Assembly (NCBI RefSeq): GCF_020177375.1 | Contig: NZ_JAIWHV010000001.1 | Span: forward strand, 558,001-622,000 | Source: Saliphagus infecundisoli | Lineage (GTDB): Archaea; Halobacteriota; Halobacteria; Halobacteriales; Natrialbaceae | Direction of reading: 5' to 3' | DNA length: 64,000 nt | Part shown: piece after piece, positions 25,778 through 34,414 of the stretch | Layout: the number at the start of each line of letters is the position of its first letter | Numbering within the stretch: position 1 is the stretch's first letter | Position numbers and translations under genes: made by a program | The notes under the pieces: generated by a model | The model's input: the letters and a program-made list of their open reading frames with translations, nothing else | What the model was told of the DNA's origin: nothing | Databases searched by the model: none

Positions 25778-27919
25778 TCAGTCGTCCTCGTCGCTATCGT
25801 CTCCGTTCTCGTCCTTGCCGTCCTCCAGCCGCCCGTGGATGTCTTCGCTTTCTTCCTCGACCGCGGGATCGTGACGGCAGTACCACGCCAGCACCTCCTC
25901 CAGCCGGTGGATCGCCCGCTCTGGGGTGCCGACGTTGTGGTGTTCGTCGGGATACAGTACGAGGCGGGCCTCGCCCGCCGACTTCTTGGCGGCGACGTAG
26001 AACTGTTCGGACTGGGAGGGCGGACACCGCCAGTCCTCCTGTCCGGCGGTGATCAGGAGGGGGGTCTCGATCTCGCCGGCGTCGAGGATCGCCGAAGAGG
26101 CATCGAATTTGTCGCTCTCCTCCCACGGAAGCCCGTACTCGTTTTCCATCCAGTTGTGGGAATCGTCGGTGCCGTAGGAGGATCGAAGATCGTAGATGCC
26201 GTGTTCGGGCGCCGCGGCGGCAAACAGGTCGGGCCGTTGGGTGACGAGAAAGCCCTGGGCGATCCCGCCGTACGAGAAGCCGTAGCCGAACACGCGATCG
26301 GGGTCGGCGATCCCCTCCTCGACGGCGAACTCGACGCCGGCGGCGATGTCCTCGACCTCGACGGTGCCCCACCGCCCGCGAAGGGTCTCGGCGAACTTCC
26401 GGCCCCGCGAGGAGCCTCCGCGGTAGTTCGGGCGGAGGACGGCGTATCCTCGGGAGGTGAGCGCCGCGTGGGCGAAGCTAAACATCGGCTCGTCGTAGGA
26501 GATCGGGCCGCCATGGATCGCGACCACGAGCGGCGCGGGCCCGTCCTCGGCGGCGTCGAACTCCGGCGGGGTGTAGAGGACGCCGTCGATCGTCCAGCCG
26601 TCGCTCTCCCACTTGACGCGCTCGGCGGCCGGCATCTCGTACTCCCCGATCAGCTCCTCGTTGGCGTTCGAGAGCCGGGTCAGGGAGTCGGGCTCCTCGT
26701 CGGCGTCCAGGTCTCCGACGCCGACGCTATAGACGTCCTGGCCGTCGGCCGGATCGGAGAGGACGATGGCCGCGCGGTCGCTCTCGGGGTCGGCGTGAAA
26801 TCCCGCGAGCGCGCGGTCGTCGCCCTGGGCCTCGAAGACGCGTTCCGGATCGTCGCTCTCGCCGTCCCCACTACCGCTACCTCCGACGCCGTCGATCCGG
26901 AGCAGTCGCGTCCGGGAGTCGTCGGCGATCGGGATGTAGATCGTCTCCTCGTCGGTCCACTGGGGTCCTCCGGTGCGGGCGACCGACCGGTCCAGATCGG
27001 GGGTCAGCGACTCGTAGCCCTCTCCGTCGTGGACGTAGACCTCGCTGGGTTTACACCAGTTCTCGGGATCGCCGGCGGCAAAGGCCAGCCGGTCGCCCGA
27101 CGGCGACCAGGTGGGAGCTCCACAGCCGAGGTCCCCGTCGGTCAACCGTTTCAGGTCCGAGCCGTCGGGGTCGATCGTGTAGACGTCGGCGACCATCGTG
27201 TCGTCGGGCTCGTCGGTCCGCGTCGAGAGGAAGGCGATCCGGTCGCCCGCGCCCCACGTGGGCTGGAGCCCCCGGAGGCCCTCCATCGCCCCGCCGCCGT
27301 AGGCGTCGTCGAGCCGGTCGGGCTCTCCCTCCTCCCCGACGCTCACGACGAACAAGTAGGTCGTGACGGTGTCGGTGTAGCCGACGCCGTCGAGTTTGTG
27401 CTGGAGCCGTTCGGTCTCGATCGGGGCGCCCTCCTCGCGGCGACCCTCGAGATACGCCTCCTCGGCCTCGTCGGGGTCCCGTGCCGAGACCACCAAGCGG
27501 TCGGCCTCGGGGCTCCAGTCGAACTCGCGGACTCCTTCGTCGAACTCGGTGAGCTGAGTGGCGTCGCCGCCCAGCGCGAGGTCGAACAGCCAGACCTGGC
27601 TCTTGGGGTCGTCACCTCCATTTTCCTCGTCCTCGTCGTCCCGGCCCACGCGCCGTTCGGTGTCTTCCTCGCGGCCGGCGAGGAAGGCGAGCCGGTCGCC
27701 CTCGGGCCCCCATTTGGGCGAGCCGGCGCCGGGGAGCCGGGTCAGGCGGTGTGGCTCCCGCGAGCCGTCGGCGGGCGCGACGAACAGCGAGGCGACCGGC
27801 TCGTCCTCGTCGGGATCGTACTCGGTGGTCGTAAAGGCGACCCGATCGCCGTCGGGCGAGACGGCGACCTCGCCGACCTGGGTCAGATCGTAGTAGGTCT
27901 CGAGGGGCAGTTCCGACAT
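25778..27919 (-). CDS. S9 family serine peptidase (prolyl oligopeptidase / acylaminoacyl-peptidase type)
   Basis: A 713-residue cytoplasmic peptidase. The N-terminal ~430 residues form a beta-propeller of WD40/TolB-like repeats (AVSPDGDRVAF, APTWSPSGDRLAFAAG and similar). The C-terminal alpha/beta hydrolase begins near residue 460. It has the oxyanion GGPISYDEPMF, LRPNYRGGSSRGRKF, nucleophile Ser549 in GYGFSYGGIAQGF and the catalytic His in DEHHNVG (660 or 661). These enzymes cleave short peptides or release N-acylated residues. The last 25 residues are an acidic low-complexity tail. The gene is alone, 95 bases from the next minus-strand gene. Confidence 0.93.
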   Translation of the reverse strand: MSELPLETYYDLTQVGEVAVSPDGDRVAFTTTEYDPDEDEPVASLFVAPADGSREPHRLTRLPGAGSPKWGPEGDRLAFLAGREEDTERRVGRDDEDEENGGDDPKSQVWLFDLALGGDATQLTEFDEGVREFDWSPEADRLVVSARDPDEAEEAYLEGRREEGAPIETERLQHKLDGVGYTDTVTTYLFVVSVGEEGEPDRLDDAYGGGAMEGLRGLQPTWGAGDRIAFLSTRTDEPDDTMVADVYTIDPDGSDLKRLTDGDLGCGAPTWSPSGDRLAFAAGDPENWCKPSEVYVHDGEGYESLTPDLDRSVARTGGPQWTDEETIYIPIADDSRTRLLRIDGVGGSGSGDGESDDPERVFEAQGDDRALAGFHADPESDRAAIVLSDPADGQDVYSVGVGDLDADEEPDSLTRLSNANEELIGEYEMPAAERVKWESDGWTIDGVLYTPPEFDAAEDGPAPLVVAIHGGPISYDEPMFSFAHAALTSRGYAVLRPNYRGGSSRGRKFAETLRGRWGTVEVEDIAAGVEFAVEEGIADPDRVFGYGFSYGGIAQGFLVTQRPDLFAAAAPEHGIYDLRSSYGTDDSHNWMENEYGLPWEESDKFDASSAILDAGEIETPLLITAGQEDWRCPPSQSEQFYVAAKKSAGEARLVLYPDEHHNVGTPERAIHRLEEVLAWYCRHDPAVEEESEDIHGRLEDGKDENGDDSDEDD

Positions 27920-28014
27920 GCCCTCTCCTGTCGACCGGACGACTATATACTTTCGGCGCCCACGTGAACCAGTCCGCAGAAGCCGTTCCGCCGCGATCGC
28001 ACGGATCAGCCCGT

Positions 28015-29034
28015 CTACAGCTCGATCCGTTCGCCGGTCTCCGAGGAGTCGTAGGCCGCGAGGATCGTGTCGACGGCCACGCGGGCCTCGCGGGCGGGCA
28101 CCTCCGGCTCGCGTCCCGTTCGGATCGCCTCGACGAAGTCCCGGACGACGCCGACGTGGCCCGCACCGCAGTCGTGGGCCACGCCCTCGACCTCAAGGGA
28201 CTCGGTTTCGGCACCGTAGTAACTCTCCTCGCCCGTGCCGACCTCGATCGAGAGCTCGCCGCCCTCGATCTCGAGGGTGCCCTCGGTGGCGTTCACTTCC
28301 GTCCGCCGGGAGCCGCCCTTGGTCGCCGTCGTCGCCTGAATCGTACCGAGCGCGCCGCTTTCGAACCGGACGGCGATGGCGGCGGTGTCCTCGCTCTCCA
28401 TCTCGCGGGCGAGCGTGTCGGTCATCGCACTCACGCTCTCGACGCCGCCCAGCAGCCATTGGAGGCGGTCGATGGCGTGGATCGCCTGGTTCAGCAGGAC
28501 GCCGCCGTCCATCGAGCGGGTGCCCCGCCACTCCCCGGAGTCGTAGTAGGGCTGGGAGCGAAACCAGTCGACCGTCAGCGACGCGGAGACGGGGTCGCCG
28601 AGTTCGCCCTCCTCGATCGCCCGCTTGGCCCGCCGGGCGTGGGGCTCGAACCGTTTCTGGTAGACGCCCGCGAGGGTGACGCCCTCCCGCTTGCAGGTGT
28701 CGATCATCCGGTCGATCCGGTCGCGGTAGACGTCGAGGGGTTTCTCACAGAGGACGTGGGCGCCGGCCTCGGCGGCCTCGCAGGCGACGTCGGCGTGGGT
28801 GCCACTCGGGGTGCAGACGCTGACCGCCTCGACGTCGCTCTCGCGGACCATCTCCCCCGCCTCCGCGTGGGTTTCGGCGTCGGGGGCGTGCTCGGCGACG
28901 AACTCCCTCGCCGCGTCCTCGTTTACGTCCGCGCAGGCGACGAGGTCGGCGTCCTCGACGTCCGCGATGGCCTCGGCGTGCGTGTTCCCGATCCCGGCAC
29001 AGCCGACGATTCCGTATCGGAGGGAGTCGTCCAT
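28015..29034 (-). CDS. Gfo/Idh/MocA family oxidoreductase
   Basis: A 339-residue NAD(P)-dependent dehydrogenase. The Rossmann start is YGIVGCAGIGNTHAEAI, and the family signature EKPLDVYRDRIDRMID follows VSVCTPSGTHADVACEAAE. The C-terminal substrate domain has SMDGGVLLNQAIHAIDRLQWLLGGV, typical of sugar or inositol dehydrogenases. Substrate is unknown; a link to the upstream glycan genes is possible but it is separated from them by the S9 peptidase. ATG 29034 fits the conserved N-terminus; a GC-rich frame extends nine codons further upstream. Confidence 0.9.
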   Translation of the reverse strand: MDDSLRYGIVGCAGIGNTHAEAIADVEDADLVACADVNEDAAREFVAEHAPDAETHAEAGEMVRESDVEAVSVCTPSGTHADVACEAAEAGAHVLCEKPLDVYRDRIDRMIDTCKREGVTLAGVYQKRFEPHARRAKRAIEEGELGDPVSASLTVDWFRSQPYYDSGEWRGTRSMDGGVLLNQAIHAIDRLQWLLGGVESVSAMTDTLAREMESEDTAAIAVRFESGALGTIQATTATKGGSRRTEVNATEGTLEIEGGELSIEVGTGEESYYGAETESLEVEGVAHDCGAGHVGVVRDFVEAIRTGREPEVPAREARVAVDTILAAYDSSETGERIEL

Positions 29035-29088
29035 ACGCCGGGGGCGCCCTCCGGGATTCAATAGTTTGGGGTCGCCCCCCGATCTCGC

Positions 29089-29316
29089 CTATTCGCGGTT
29101 GGTCTCGGCCCAGGAACACTCCTGGCACTTGTAGCCGGAGACGAACTCCGTGACCGTGGGCATGTAGCCGACCGTCAAGACGTCGCCGCCACAGTCGGGA
29201 CACTCGCGGTCGGCGTCCTCGATCGCCTCCGCCTCGAGGACCGACTCGCCCTCGATCAGTTCGGCGAGTTTCTCCGCTGTCACCATCCGTCCCTCGACGA
29301 CGCGGTTCTCTGGCAT
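29089..29316 (-). CDS. Small zinc-ribbon haloarchaeal protein (probably DUF5795)
   Basis: A 75-residue protein. The C-terminal part has a two-pair zinc ribbon, ECPDCGGDV ... YKCQECSW. The N-terminal part (NRVVEGRMVTAEKLAELIEGES) is helical. From memory this matches DUF5795, a conserved haloarchaeal family without known function. Such ribbons often bind nucleic acids or proteins. It is 54 bases upstream of the oxidoreductase gene on the same strand. Confidence 0.75.
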   Translation of the reverse strand: MPENRVVEGRMVTAEKLAELIEGESVLEAEAIEDADRECPDCGGDVLTVGYMPTVTEFVSGYKCQECSWAETNRE

Positions 29317-29465
29317 CGGGTCGACTGGGGGTCCGGCCCTCCCTAAACGTTTCTCCGGCAGCGTCGATAGCGTCGATAGCGTCGGTCCCGGAGGCCGACG
29401 GGAGGTCGCGCGGTGGGTGTCTCCGGTGTCGATACGCCTATCCCGGTGGCTCCGAACTACGGGGT

Positions 29466-29873
29466 ATGGACGACATCTTCGTCGCGCGGCTCATGTCCGC
29501 GGAGGTCCAGTCGGTGACCGCCGACACGCTGGTCGAGACGGCCGCCGAGGCGATGATCGAGGACGGGATCGGTTCGCTCGTCGTCGTCGACGACGCGGGC
29601 AGGGTCGAGGGGATCCTGACGACGACGGACTTCGTCGGCATCGTCGCCGAGAGCCAGCCGAAAGCCGAGACGACCGTCGAGCGCTACATGTCGACCGACG
29701 TCGTCACGATCGGCCCGCAGGCGTCGATCCGGGACGCCGCGGACACGATGATCGAACACGGCTTCCATCACCTCCCCGTCGTCGACGACGACGAGGGGGT
29801 CATCGGGATGCTGACGACGGTGGACCTAGCGGCCTATCTCTCCCACGTCCAGACGCCTTCCCCGTCGAAGTAG
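29466..29873 (+). CDS. Two-CBS-domain protein
   Basis: A 135-residue protein made of two CBS domains back to back. The first is VARLMSAEVQSVTADTLVETAAEAMIEDGIGSLVVVDDAGRVEGILTTTDF; the second repeats the pattern with STDVVTIGPQASIRDAADTMIEHGFHHLPVVDDDEGVIGMLTTVD. A CBS pair binds adenine nucleotides and senses energy state; stand-alone pairs regulate partner proteins. It is followed 47 bases later by a universal stress protein gene in the same orientation, a frequent haloarchaeal pairing that suggests a shared energy or stress-sensing role. Confidence 0.93.
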   Translation: MDDIFVARLMSAEVQSVTADTLVETAAEAMIEDGIGSLVVVDDAGRVEGILTTTDFVGIVAESQPKAETTVERYMSTDVVTIGPQASIRDAADTMIEHGFHHLPVVDDDEGVIGMLTTVDLAAYLSHVQTPSPSK

Positions 29874-29920
29874 CCGCCCGAAAGCCCAGCGTATTAGCGT
29901 CCCGGCCGCCACCACCCCCC

Positions 29921-30340
29921 ATGGATCAGCGGATACTCGTTCCCTTCGACGGATCGAAGCCATCGACGGTCGCGCTCACTCACGCCCTCGAGGTCCACCC
30001 GGGCTCTGCGATTACGGCCCTCTACGTCGCGGACGCGAACGGGTTGGGCCCGATGGAGGGAGACCGTGCCGAGATCCCCGAGGAGGAGGCCGATCGCGCC
30101 TCGGAGGTCTTCGAGGAGGTCCGCAGCCGCGCGGAGGTCTACGAGGCGACGGTCACCACGGACGTCCGGGCCGGCGATCCCGCCGAAACGATCGTCGAAT
30201 ACGCCGACGCGGAGTCGATGGATCAGATCGTCATGGGCAGTCACGGCCGGTCGGGGCTCTCGCGGATCCTGACCGGCAGCGTCGCCGAGGAGGTCGTCCG
30301 CGAGGCGCCCGTCTCGGTCACCCTCGCCCGCTCGCGCTAG
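29921..30340 (+). CDS. Universal stress protein (UspA family)
   Basis: A 139-residue UspA fold protein. It begins QRILVPFDGSKPSTVAL and ends with the ATP-binding signature MGSHGRSGLSRILTGSVAEEV then PVSVTLARSR, matching G-2x-G-9x-G(S/T). ATP binding is therefore likely. ATG 29921 gives the standard family N-terminus; an open frame further upstream is not related. It overlaps the end of the small membrane gene on the opposite strand by four bases. Confidence 0.93.
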   Translation: MDQRILVPFDGSKPSTVALTHALEVHPGSAITALYVADANGLGPMEGDRAEIPEEEADRASEVFEEVRSRAEVYEATVTTDVRAGDPAETIVEYADAESMDQIVMGSHGRSGLSRILTGSVAEEVVREAPVSVTLARSR

Positions 30341-30561
30341 TCCCGAAACCCCTTGGGCTGGTATCGTCGCTCGAGGCGTGCGAAGACGATCCCGGTCGAG
30401 AGCGCGGCGACGGTGGCGAACGCGGGGTCGCCGATCGCGCCGCCGGTCGCGGCGACGTAGAGGGTGTAGAGAGCGAGCACCGGGGCCGCGAGCCAGGCGA
30501 GTGAGGAGACGAGGCTCAACGCGAGGGCGGCGTAGAACGTCGGTTCCCGCTCCTCTGCCAT
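30337..30561 (-). CDS. Small two-helix membrane protein, unknown
   Basis: A 74-residue protein with hydrophobic segments at about residues 9-32 (FYAALALSLVSSLAWLAAPVLALYTLYV) and 40-57. It ends in a basic tail (RLERRYQPKGFRD). ATG 30561 is preferred because residues upstream look non-coding. Convergent with the universal stress protein gene. The family is not recognised, although the general pattern is common in haloarchaea. Confidence 0.65.
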   Translation of the reverse strand: MAEEREPTFYAALALSLVSSLAWLAAPVLALYTLYVAATGGAIGDPAFATVAALSTGIVFARLERRYQPKGFRD

Positions 30562-30638
30562 CGCCGGGGGTCGGGGCCCGTTCGGAATAATCCTGCCGGT
30601 TGCCAACCTCTTTGGCGACCCCGCCCGTCGGCGTCGCT

Positions 30639-31835
30639 ATGAGCCACGGGTCGTCGGGAGACCGGATCTCCGCGCGGGCCGCCGCCATCGGCCCCCAGCG
30701 GATCCGCGCGATGTTCGACCGGGCCGCCCGACTCGAGAGCGAGGACGACCGGGACCTCGTCCACCTCGAACTCGGCGAACCCGACTTCGACACTCCCGCC
30801 CACGTCGTCCGGGCGGCCGACGAGGCCGCCAGGGCGGGCCGGACGAACTACACCGCGAACGCCGGCCTGTTCGAACTCCGGGAAGCGATCGCCGACTCGC
30901 GGGAGCCCCGGCCCGACCCCGCAAGCGAGGTGATCGTCACGAACGGCGGCGTCGAGGCCTTCCACCTCGCACTCGAGACGGTCTGTGATCCGGGCGACGA
31001 AGTCGTGGTTTCGACGCCGGCCTGGCCGAACCCGATCTCGCAGGCGAGGATGGCGGGCGCGGAGCCGATCGAGGTTCCGATGCCCGCCGCGGAGGGGTTT
31101 TCGCCCGATCCCGACCGGATCGTCGCAGCGATCGGGCCGGAGACCGCAGCAGTGATACTCACCTCGCCCGCGAACCCGACGGGGCGGACGTTCGGAGCGG
31201 AGGGGATCCGGCGAGTTCTGGGGGCTGCGGCCGACCACTCGGCGTTCGTGATCGCCGACGAAGTGTATCGAGGACTGACCTACACCGACGTCCCGCCGCC
31301 GGCCGCGGCGATCGCCGACGACGACCTCCGAAAATGGCTGCTCACGGTCGACTCGTGTTCGAAGCGGTACGCGATGACCGGCTGGCGGGTCGGCTGGCTC
31401 GTCGGGTCCGGGGACGTCGTGGGCGCGATGACGAGACTCCGGGAACACACCACCTCCTCGACGAACGCGCCGGCCCAGTACGCCGCGATCGCCGCACTGA
31501 CGGGTCCCGAGGAGCCGATCGAGGAGATGGCGCGGGCGTTCGCGCGCCGCCGGGACCTGGTCTGCGATCGGGTCGACGAGATCCCGGGAGTCTCGCTCGC
31601 CCCGCCAGAGGGCGCGTTCTACGCCTTCCTCGACGTGAGCGACTTGGAGGGCGAAAGTCAGGCCGTCGCCGACCGGCTCTTGGAGGAGTACGGCGTCGTC
31701 ACCGCGCCGGGGACCGCCTTCGGGGCGGGCGGCGAGGGCCACCTTCGGCTGAGCTTCGCGGCGGGGATCGATCGGTTGGAGGAAGGTCTCGATCGCCTCG
31801 AACGAACGGTCCGCGACGAGCGCGGGGCGGGGTGA
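30639..31835 (+). CDS. Class I/II PLP aminotransferase (aspartate aminotransferase family)
   Basis: A 398-residue fold-type I aminotransferase. Conserved blocks are LELGEPDFDTPAHV, NYTANAGLFELREAIA, EVIVTNGGVEAFHLAL, LTSPANPTGRTF, FVIADEVYRGLTY and the PLP-lysine region SCSKRYAMTGWRVGW (Lys242). PEGAFYAFLD near the end is typical. It transfers amino groups between amino and oxo acids; substrate (aspartate, aromatic or other) cannot be set by eye. ATG 30639 gives the expected N-terminus. Stands between a small membrane gene (divergent) and sod. Confidence 0.92.
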   Translation: MSHGSSGDRISARAAAIGPQRIRAMFDRAARLESEDDRDLVHLELGEPDFDTPAHVVRAADEAARAGRTNYTANAGLFELREAIADSREPRPDPASEVIVTNGGVEAFHLALETVCDPGDEVVVSTPAWPNPISQARMAGAEPIEVPMPAAEGFSPDPDRIVAAIGPETAAVILTSPANPTGRTFGAEGIRRVLGAAADHSAFVIADEVYRGLTYTDVPPPAAAIADDDLRKWLLTVDSCSKRYAMTGWRVGWLVGSGDVVGAMTRLREHTTSSTNAPAQYAAIAALTGPEEPIEEMARAFARRRDLVCDRVDEIPGVSLAPPEGAFYAFLDVSDLEGESQAVADRLLEEYGVVTAPGTAFGAGGEGHLRLSFAAGIDRLEEGLDRLERTVRDERGAG

Positions 31836-31920
31836 TCGGCGAGTGGGCCGCGCGGACTCGAGGCGGGTTGACCGCGGGAAGGCGGGCTTCTATGGGAAAT
31901 GCTATCATCGTACTCCTCAA

Positions 31921-31966
31921 CCTTTAACACCTGAGACAGTGATAGTAGGCCTAGAGGTGTCACACA
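31921..31966 (+). promoter_or_regulatory. sod promoter with inverted repeat
   Basis: Just before the sod ATG, CCTTTAACAC (31921-31930) can serve as a TATA box. An inverted pair ACACCT (31927-31932) and AGGTGT (31955-31960), 22 bases apart, brackets the probable transcription start. The arrangement would suit a repressor; no regulator is identified. Confidence 0.4.
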
Positions 31967-32569
31967 ATGACTGAACACGAACTTCCGGAGCTGCCGTACG
32001 ATTACGACGCGCTCGAACCGTCGATCTCCGAACAGGTCGTCACCTGGCATCACGATACCCACCATCAGGGGTACGTGAACGGGTTGAACAGCGCCGAGGA
32101 GACCCTGGCCGAGAACCGCGAGTCCGGCGACTACGGCTCGACGGCCGGCGCGCTGGGGAACGTCACCCACAACGGCTGTGGACACTACCTCCACACGCTG
32201 TTCTGGGAGAACATGTCCCCCGACGGCGGCGGCGAACCCGAGGGCGAGCTGGCCGACCGCATCGAGGAGGACTTCGGCTCCTACGAGGGCTGGAAAGGCG
32301 AGTTCGAGGCCGCCGCGAGCGCCGCCGGCGGCTGGGCGCTGCTGGTCTACGACCCCGTTTCGAAGCAGCTTCGCAACGTCAAGGTCGACAAACACGACCA
32401 GGGCGCGCTCTGGGGCGCTCACCCGATCCTGGCGCTGGACGTCTGGGAACACTCCTACTACTACGACTACGGTCCCGACCGCGGCGACTTCGTTTCGGGC
32501 TTCTTCGAGGTCGTCAACTGGGACTCGGTCGCAGAGGAGTACCAGACCTGCCTGGATCACTTCGAGTAG
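31967..32569 (+). CDS. sod: Superoxide dismutase (Mn/Fe)
   Basis: A 200-residue Mn/Fe superoxide dismutase. The metal ligands are visible: His in SEQVVTWHHDTHHQGYVNG, His in NGCGHYLHTLFWENMSP, and the Asp/His pair in LDVWEHSYYYDYGPDRGDF. Gly-rich EAAASAAGGWALLVYDP is also typical. The enzyme converts superoxide to oxygen and peroxide in the cytoplasm, important in sun-exposed brines. Haloarchaeal enzymes are Mn-type, which is likely here from the family, not from the sequence. The start is set by the conserved ELPELPYDYDALEP. Confidence 0.98.
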   Translation: MTEHELPELPYDYDALEPSISEQVVTWHHDTHHQGYVNGLNSAEETLAENRESGDYGSTAGALGNVTHNGCGHYLHTLFWENMSPDGGGEPEGELADRIEEDFGSYEGWKGEFEAAASAAGGWALLVYDPVSKQLRNVKVDKHDQGALWGAHPILALDVWEHSYYYDYGPDRGDFVSGFFEVVNWDSVAEEYQTCLDHFE

Positions 32570-32669
32570 ACGACTCGGTCGCTACATCACCGATTTCTTT
32601 CGACGCCTCCCGATCAGCCACGGCTCTACGATCCACACCGTTTTTCCGTTCCGTCGAGTAGATCCGGCC

Positions 32670-32945
32670 ATGCCCGTCGCACGATCAGAGTTCGACGAGA
32701 TCGTTCCCTGCGAGTTCTACGACCCTGCCGACCTCTTAGAGTCAGACGAGCTGTACTCGGTCTATGAGATCGCCCGACTCCTCCAGGGGTTAGATCCCGA
32801 CGCCGAGATCGAAGTCGAGACCGAGGAGGTCCTGCTCGACTGGGCGATCCCGTGGGTGATGGTCAACGCCGACGACCTGGCCGTCGCCGAGCCGAGAAGC
32901 GACGACGAACCCGGCTACTACGGGCTCCGCGACGGCGAAGAATGA
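32670..32945 (+). CDS. Small conserved haloarchaeal protein (probably DUF5827)
   Basis: A 91-residue acidic protein starting ARSEFDEIVPCEFYDPADLL and containing YSVYEIARLLQGLDPDAEIE and LLDWAIPWVMVNADDLAVAEP. From memory this matches DUF5827, a haloarchaeal family without known function. Its stop overlaps the start of the next gene as ATGA, so it is probably translationally coupled to the P-loop ATPase. Confidence 0.72.
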   Translation: MPVARSEFDEIVPCEFYDPADLLESDELYSVYEIARLLQGLDPDAEIEVETEEVLLDWAIPWVMVNADDLAVAEPRSDDEPGYYGLRDGEE

Positions 32946-33751
32946 CGGCGACGGTCCTCGTCGTCGGCGCCGATCGGGTCGACGCGGGGAAGACGACGTT
33001 TTCGACCGGCCTGCTCGCCCGGACCGGCGGGCGGGGGTACAAACCCCGAGCGGGAAACGACTACTGGTTCGACCACGACGACTGTCTCGCTTCGCTCGCG
33101 GAGGGCCGCCTCCACGGGAAGGACGCCGCCGCTCTCGCCGACGCCGAGAGGGGCGATCGAACCCCCGAGGAACTGAACCCGATCCACCGGCTGTGGCGGC
33201 CCGCACCGGCGGGTGGATCGGGGCTGCTCGGCCGGAGCGACCGCGAGTTCGTCGTCGACCGCGTCGGCGAGCGGTTCGTCGTCAACGCCGAGGCGTCGGT
33301 CCCCGATCGGGTCGCCGAGGCCCTGGCCCTCGAGGACGCCCCCCGGGTCGGCTCCGTTCGAGAGTTGAACGAGCTGACCGAGGCGCGGTATCTCCCGCTG
33401 TTCGACGAACTCGCCCGCGAGGTCCGGTCGGCGGAGTTCGCTGTCGTCGAGTCCTACGGCGAGGTCGCCCTACCCCTCGATTGTGAGCCAGCCGCGGTGG
33501 CCGCCGTCGAGCCGGGCCGGGTCCGGCTCTATCGGGGCGACCGCTACCTGCGGGCCTGCGAGGTGGCGACTTCCGCCCCGCGAGAGGGGCGGATGGAACG
33601 GCGGGTCGGGGACGTCGTCGACTACATCGACCCCGTCGGGAGCCGGCGGCTCCCGGCGCTTTCCTCTCGCGAGCGGGCCGATCCGGAGCGGGTCGCGGAC
33701 GCCTACGGGGAGGTGTACGACGCGCTCCTCGAACTCCTCGAGGGGAGATAA
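32942..33751 (+). CDS. Predicted archaeal P-loop ATPase
   Basis: A 269-residue protein with an N-terminal Walker A, VLVVGADRVDAGKTTFSTGLLA. It is followed by the conserved YKPRAGNDYWFDHDD and the alpha-helical ALADAERG...PEELNPIHRLWRPAP. VVESYGEVALPL is a candidate Walker B-like strand. It resembles archaeal P-loop ATPases in the wider dethiobiotin synthetase/MinD-type class; precise function is unknown. Start overlaps the stop of the DUF5827-like gene, and its own stop abuts a convergent MBL gene. Confidence 0.8.
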   Translation: MTATVLVVGADRVDAGKTTFSTGLLARTGGRGYKPRAGNDYWFDHDDCLASLAEGRLHGKDAAALADAERGDRTPEELNPIHRLWRPAPAGGSGLLGRSDREFVVDRVGERFVVNAEASVPDRVAEALALEDAPRVGSVRELNELTEARYLPLFDELAREVRSAEFAVVESYGEVALPLDCEPAAVAAVEPGRVRLYRGDRYLRACEVATSAPREGRMERRVGDVVDYIDPVGSRRLPALSSRERADPERVADAYGEVYDALLELLEGR

Positions 33752-34318
33752 CTACTGGCGGGCCATCCGCCCGGCGAGTTCGATCGTCCCGGAGGGATCG
33801 TCGGTCACGCTCGGGCCGTGTCCGGGGTGGAGTTCCCGGAGGTCGGGGCCGACGCGGTCGGCGAGGCGGTCGATGCTCTCGACGAGCGTCGCCCGGTCGC
33901 CCTCGGGGAGGTCCGTCCGGCCGAACCCGCGCTCGAAGACGAGATCGCCCGCGAAGCAGATCCCCGGCTTGGGGGCATACAGACAGACGTGGTCATCCTT
34001 GTGGCCCGGCGTGTAGAGGACCTCGTAGTCGTGGTCGCCGATGGCGAGGGCCTCGCCGTCGTCGAGTTCTCCGTCCCCCGCGTCGGGGTCGTAGGCGAGG
34101 ACCTCGGGGTCGAACGCCTCCCGGAGTGCCCCCAGATTGCCGACGTGGTCGGGGTGGGTGTGGGTCAGCACGATCCGTTCGGGCTCGATCCCGCGCTCCT
34201 CGACGGCGGCGACGGCGTCGAAGTTCGCGCCGGTATCGACCAGCGTCGGGCGGTCGCCGGCGACCAGGAAGGCGTTGCTCGTAAAGGTATCGACGCCGTC
34301 CGCGAGGTTCGAGATCAT
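33752..34318 (-). CDS. MBL-fold metallo-hydrolase (glyoxalase II-like)
   Basis: A 188-residue metallo-beta-lactamase fold protein. The metal motif is VLTHTHPDHVGNLGAL (HxHxDH). VDTGANFD, the second His in VLYTPGHKDDHV and LVFERGFGRTDLPEGDRATLVESI complete the site; HPGHGPS near the end is typical of hydroxyacylglutathione-hydrolase-like enzymes. Substrate may be a thioester such as a gamma-glutamylcysteine adduct, since haloarchaea use that thiol, but this is inferred. It ends directly against the ATPase gene. Confidence 0.9.
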   Translation of the reverse strand: MISNLADGVDTFTSNAFLVAGDRPTLVDTGANFDAVAAVEERGIEPERIVLTHTHPDHVGNLGALREAFDPEVLAYDPDAGDGELDDGEALAIGDHDYEVLYTPGHKDDHVCLYAPKPGICFAGDLVFERGFGRTDLPEGDRATLVESIDRLADRVGPDLRELHPGHGPSVTDDPSGTIELAGRMARQ

Positions 34319-34414
34319 GCCCGGCCTTCGGCGACCGGCCGTTTGTGCGTGTCGGGTTCTATCAGGACCCCGGATTCACAAGCTCTTTTAGCTACGGGAC
34401 GTACTGTAGGACGA

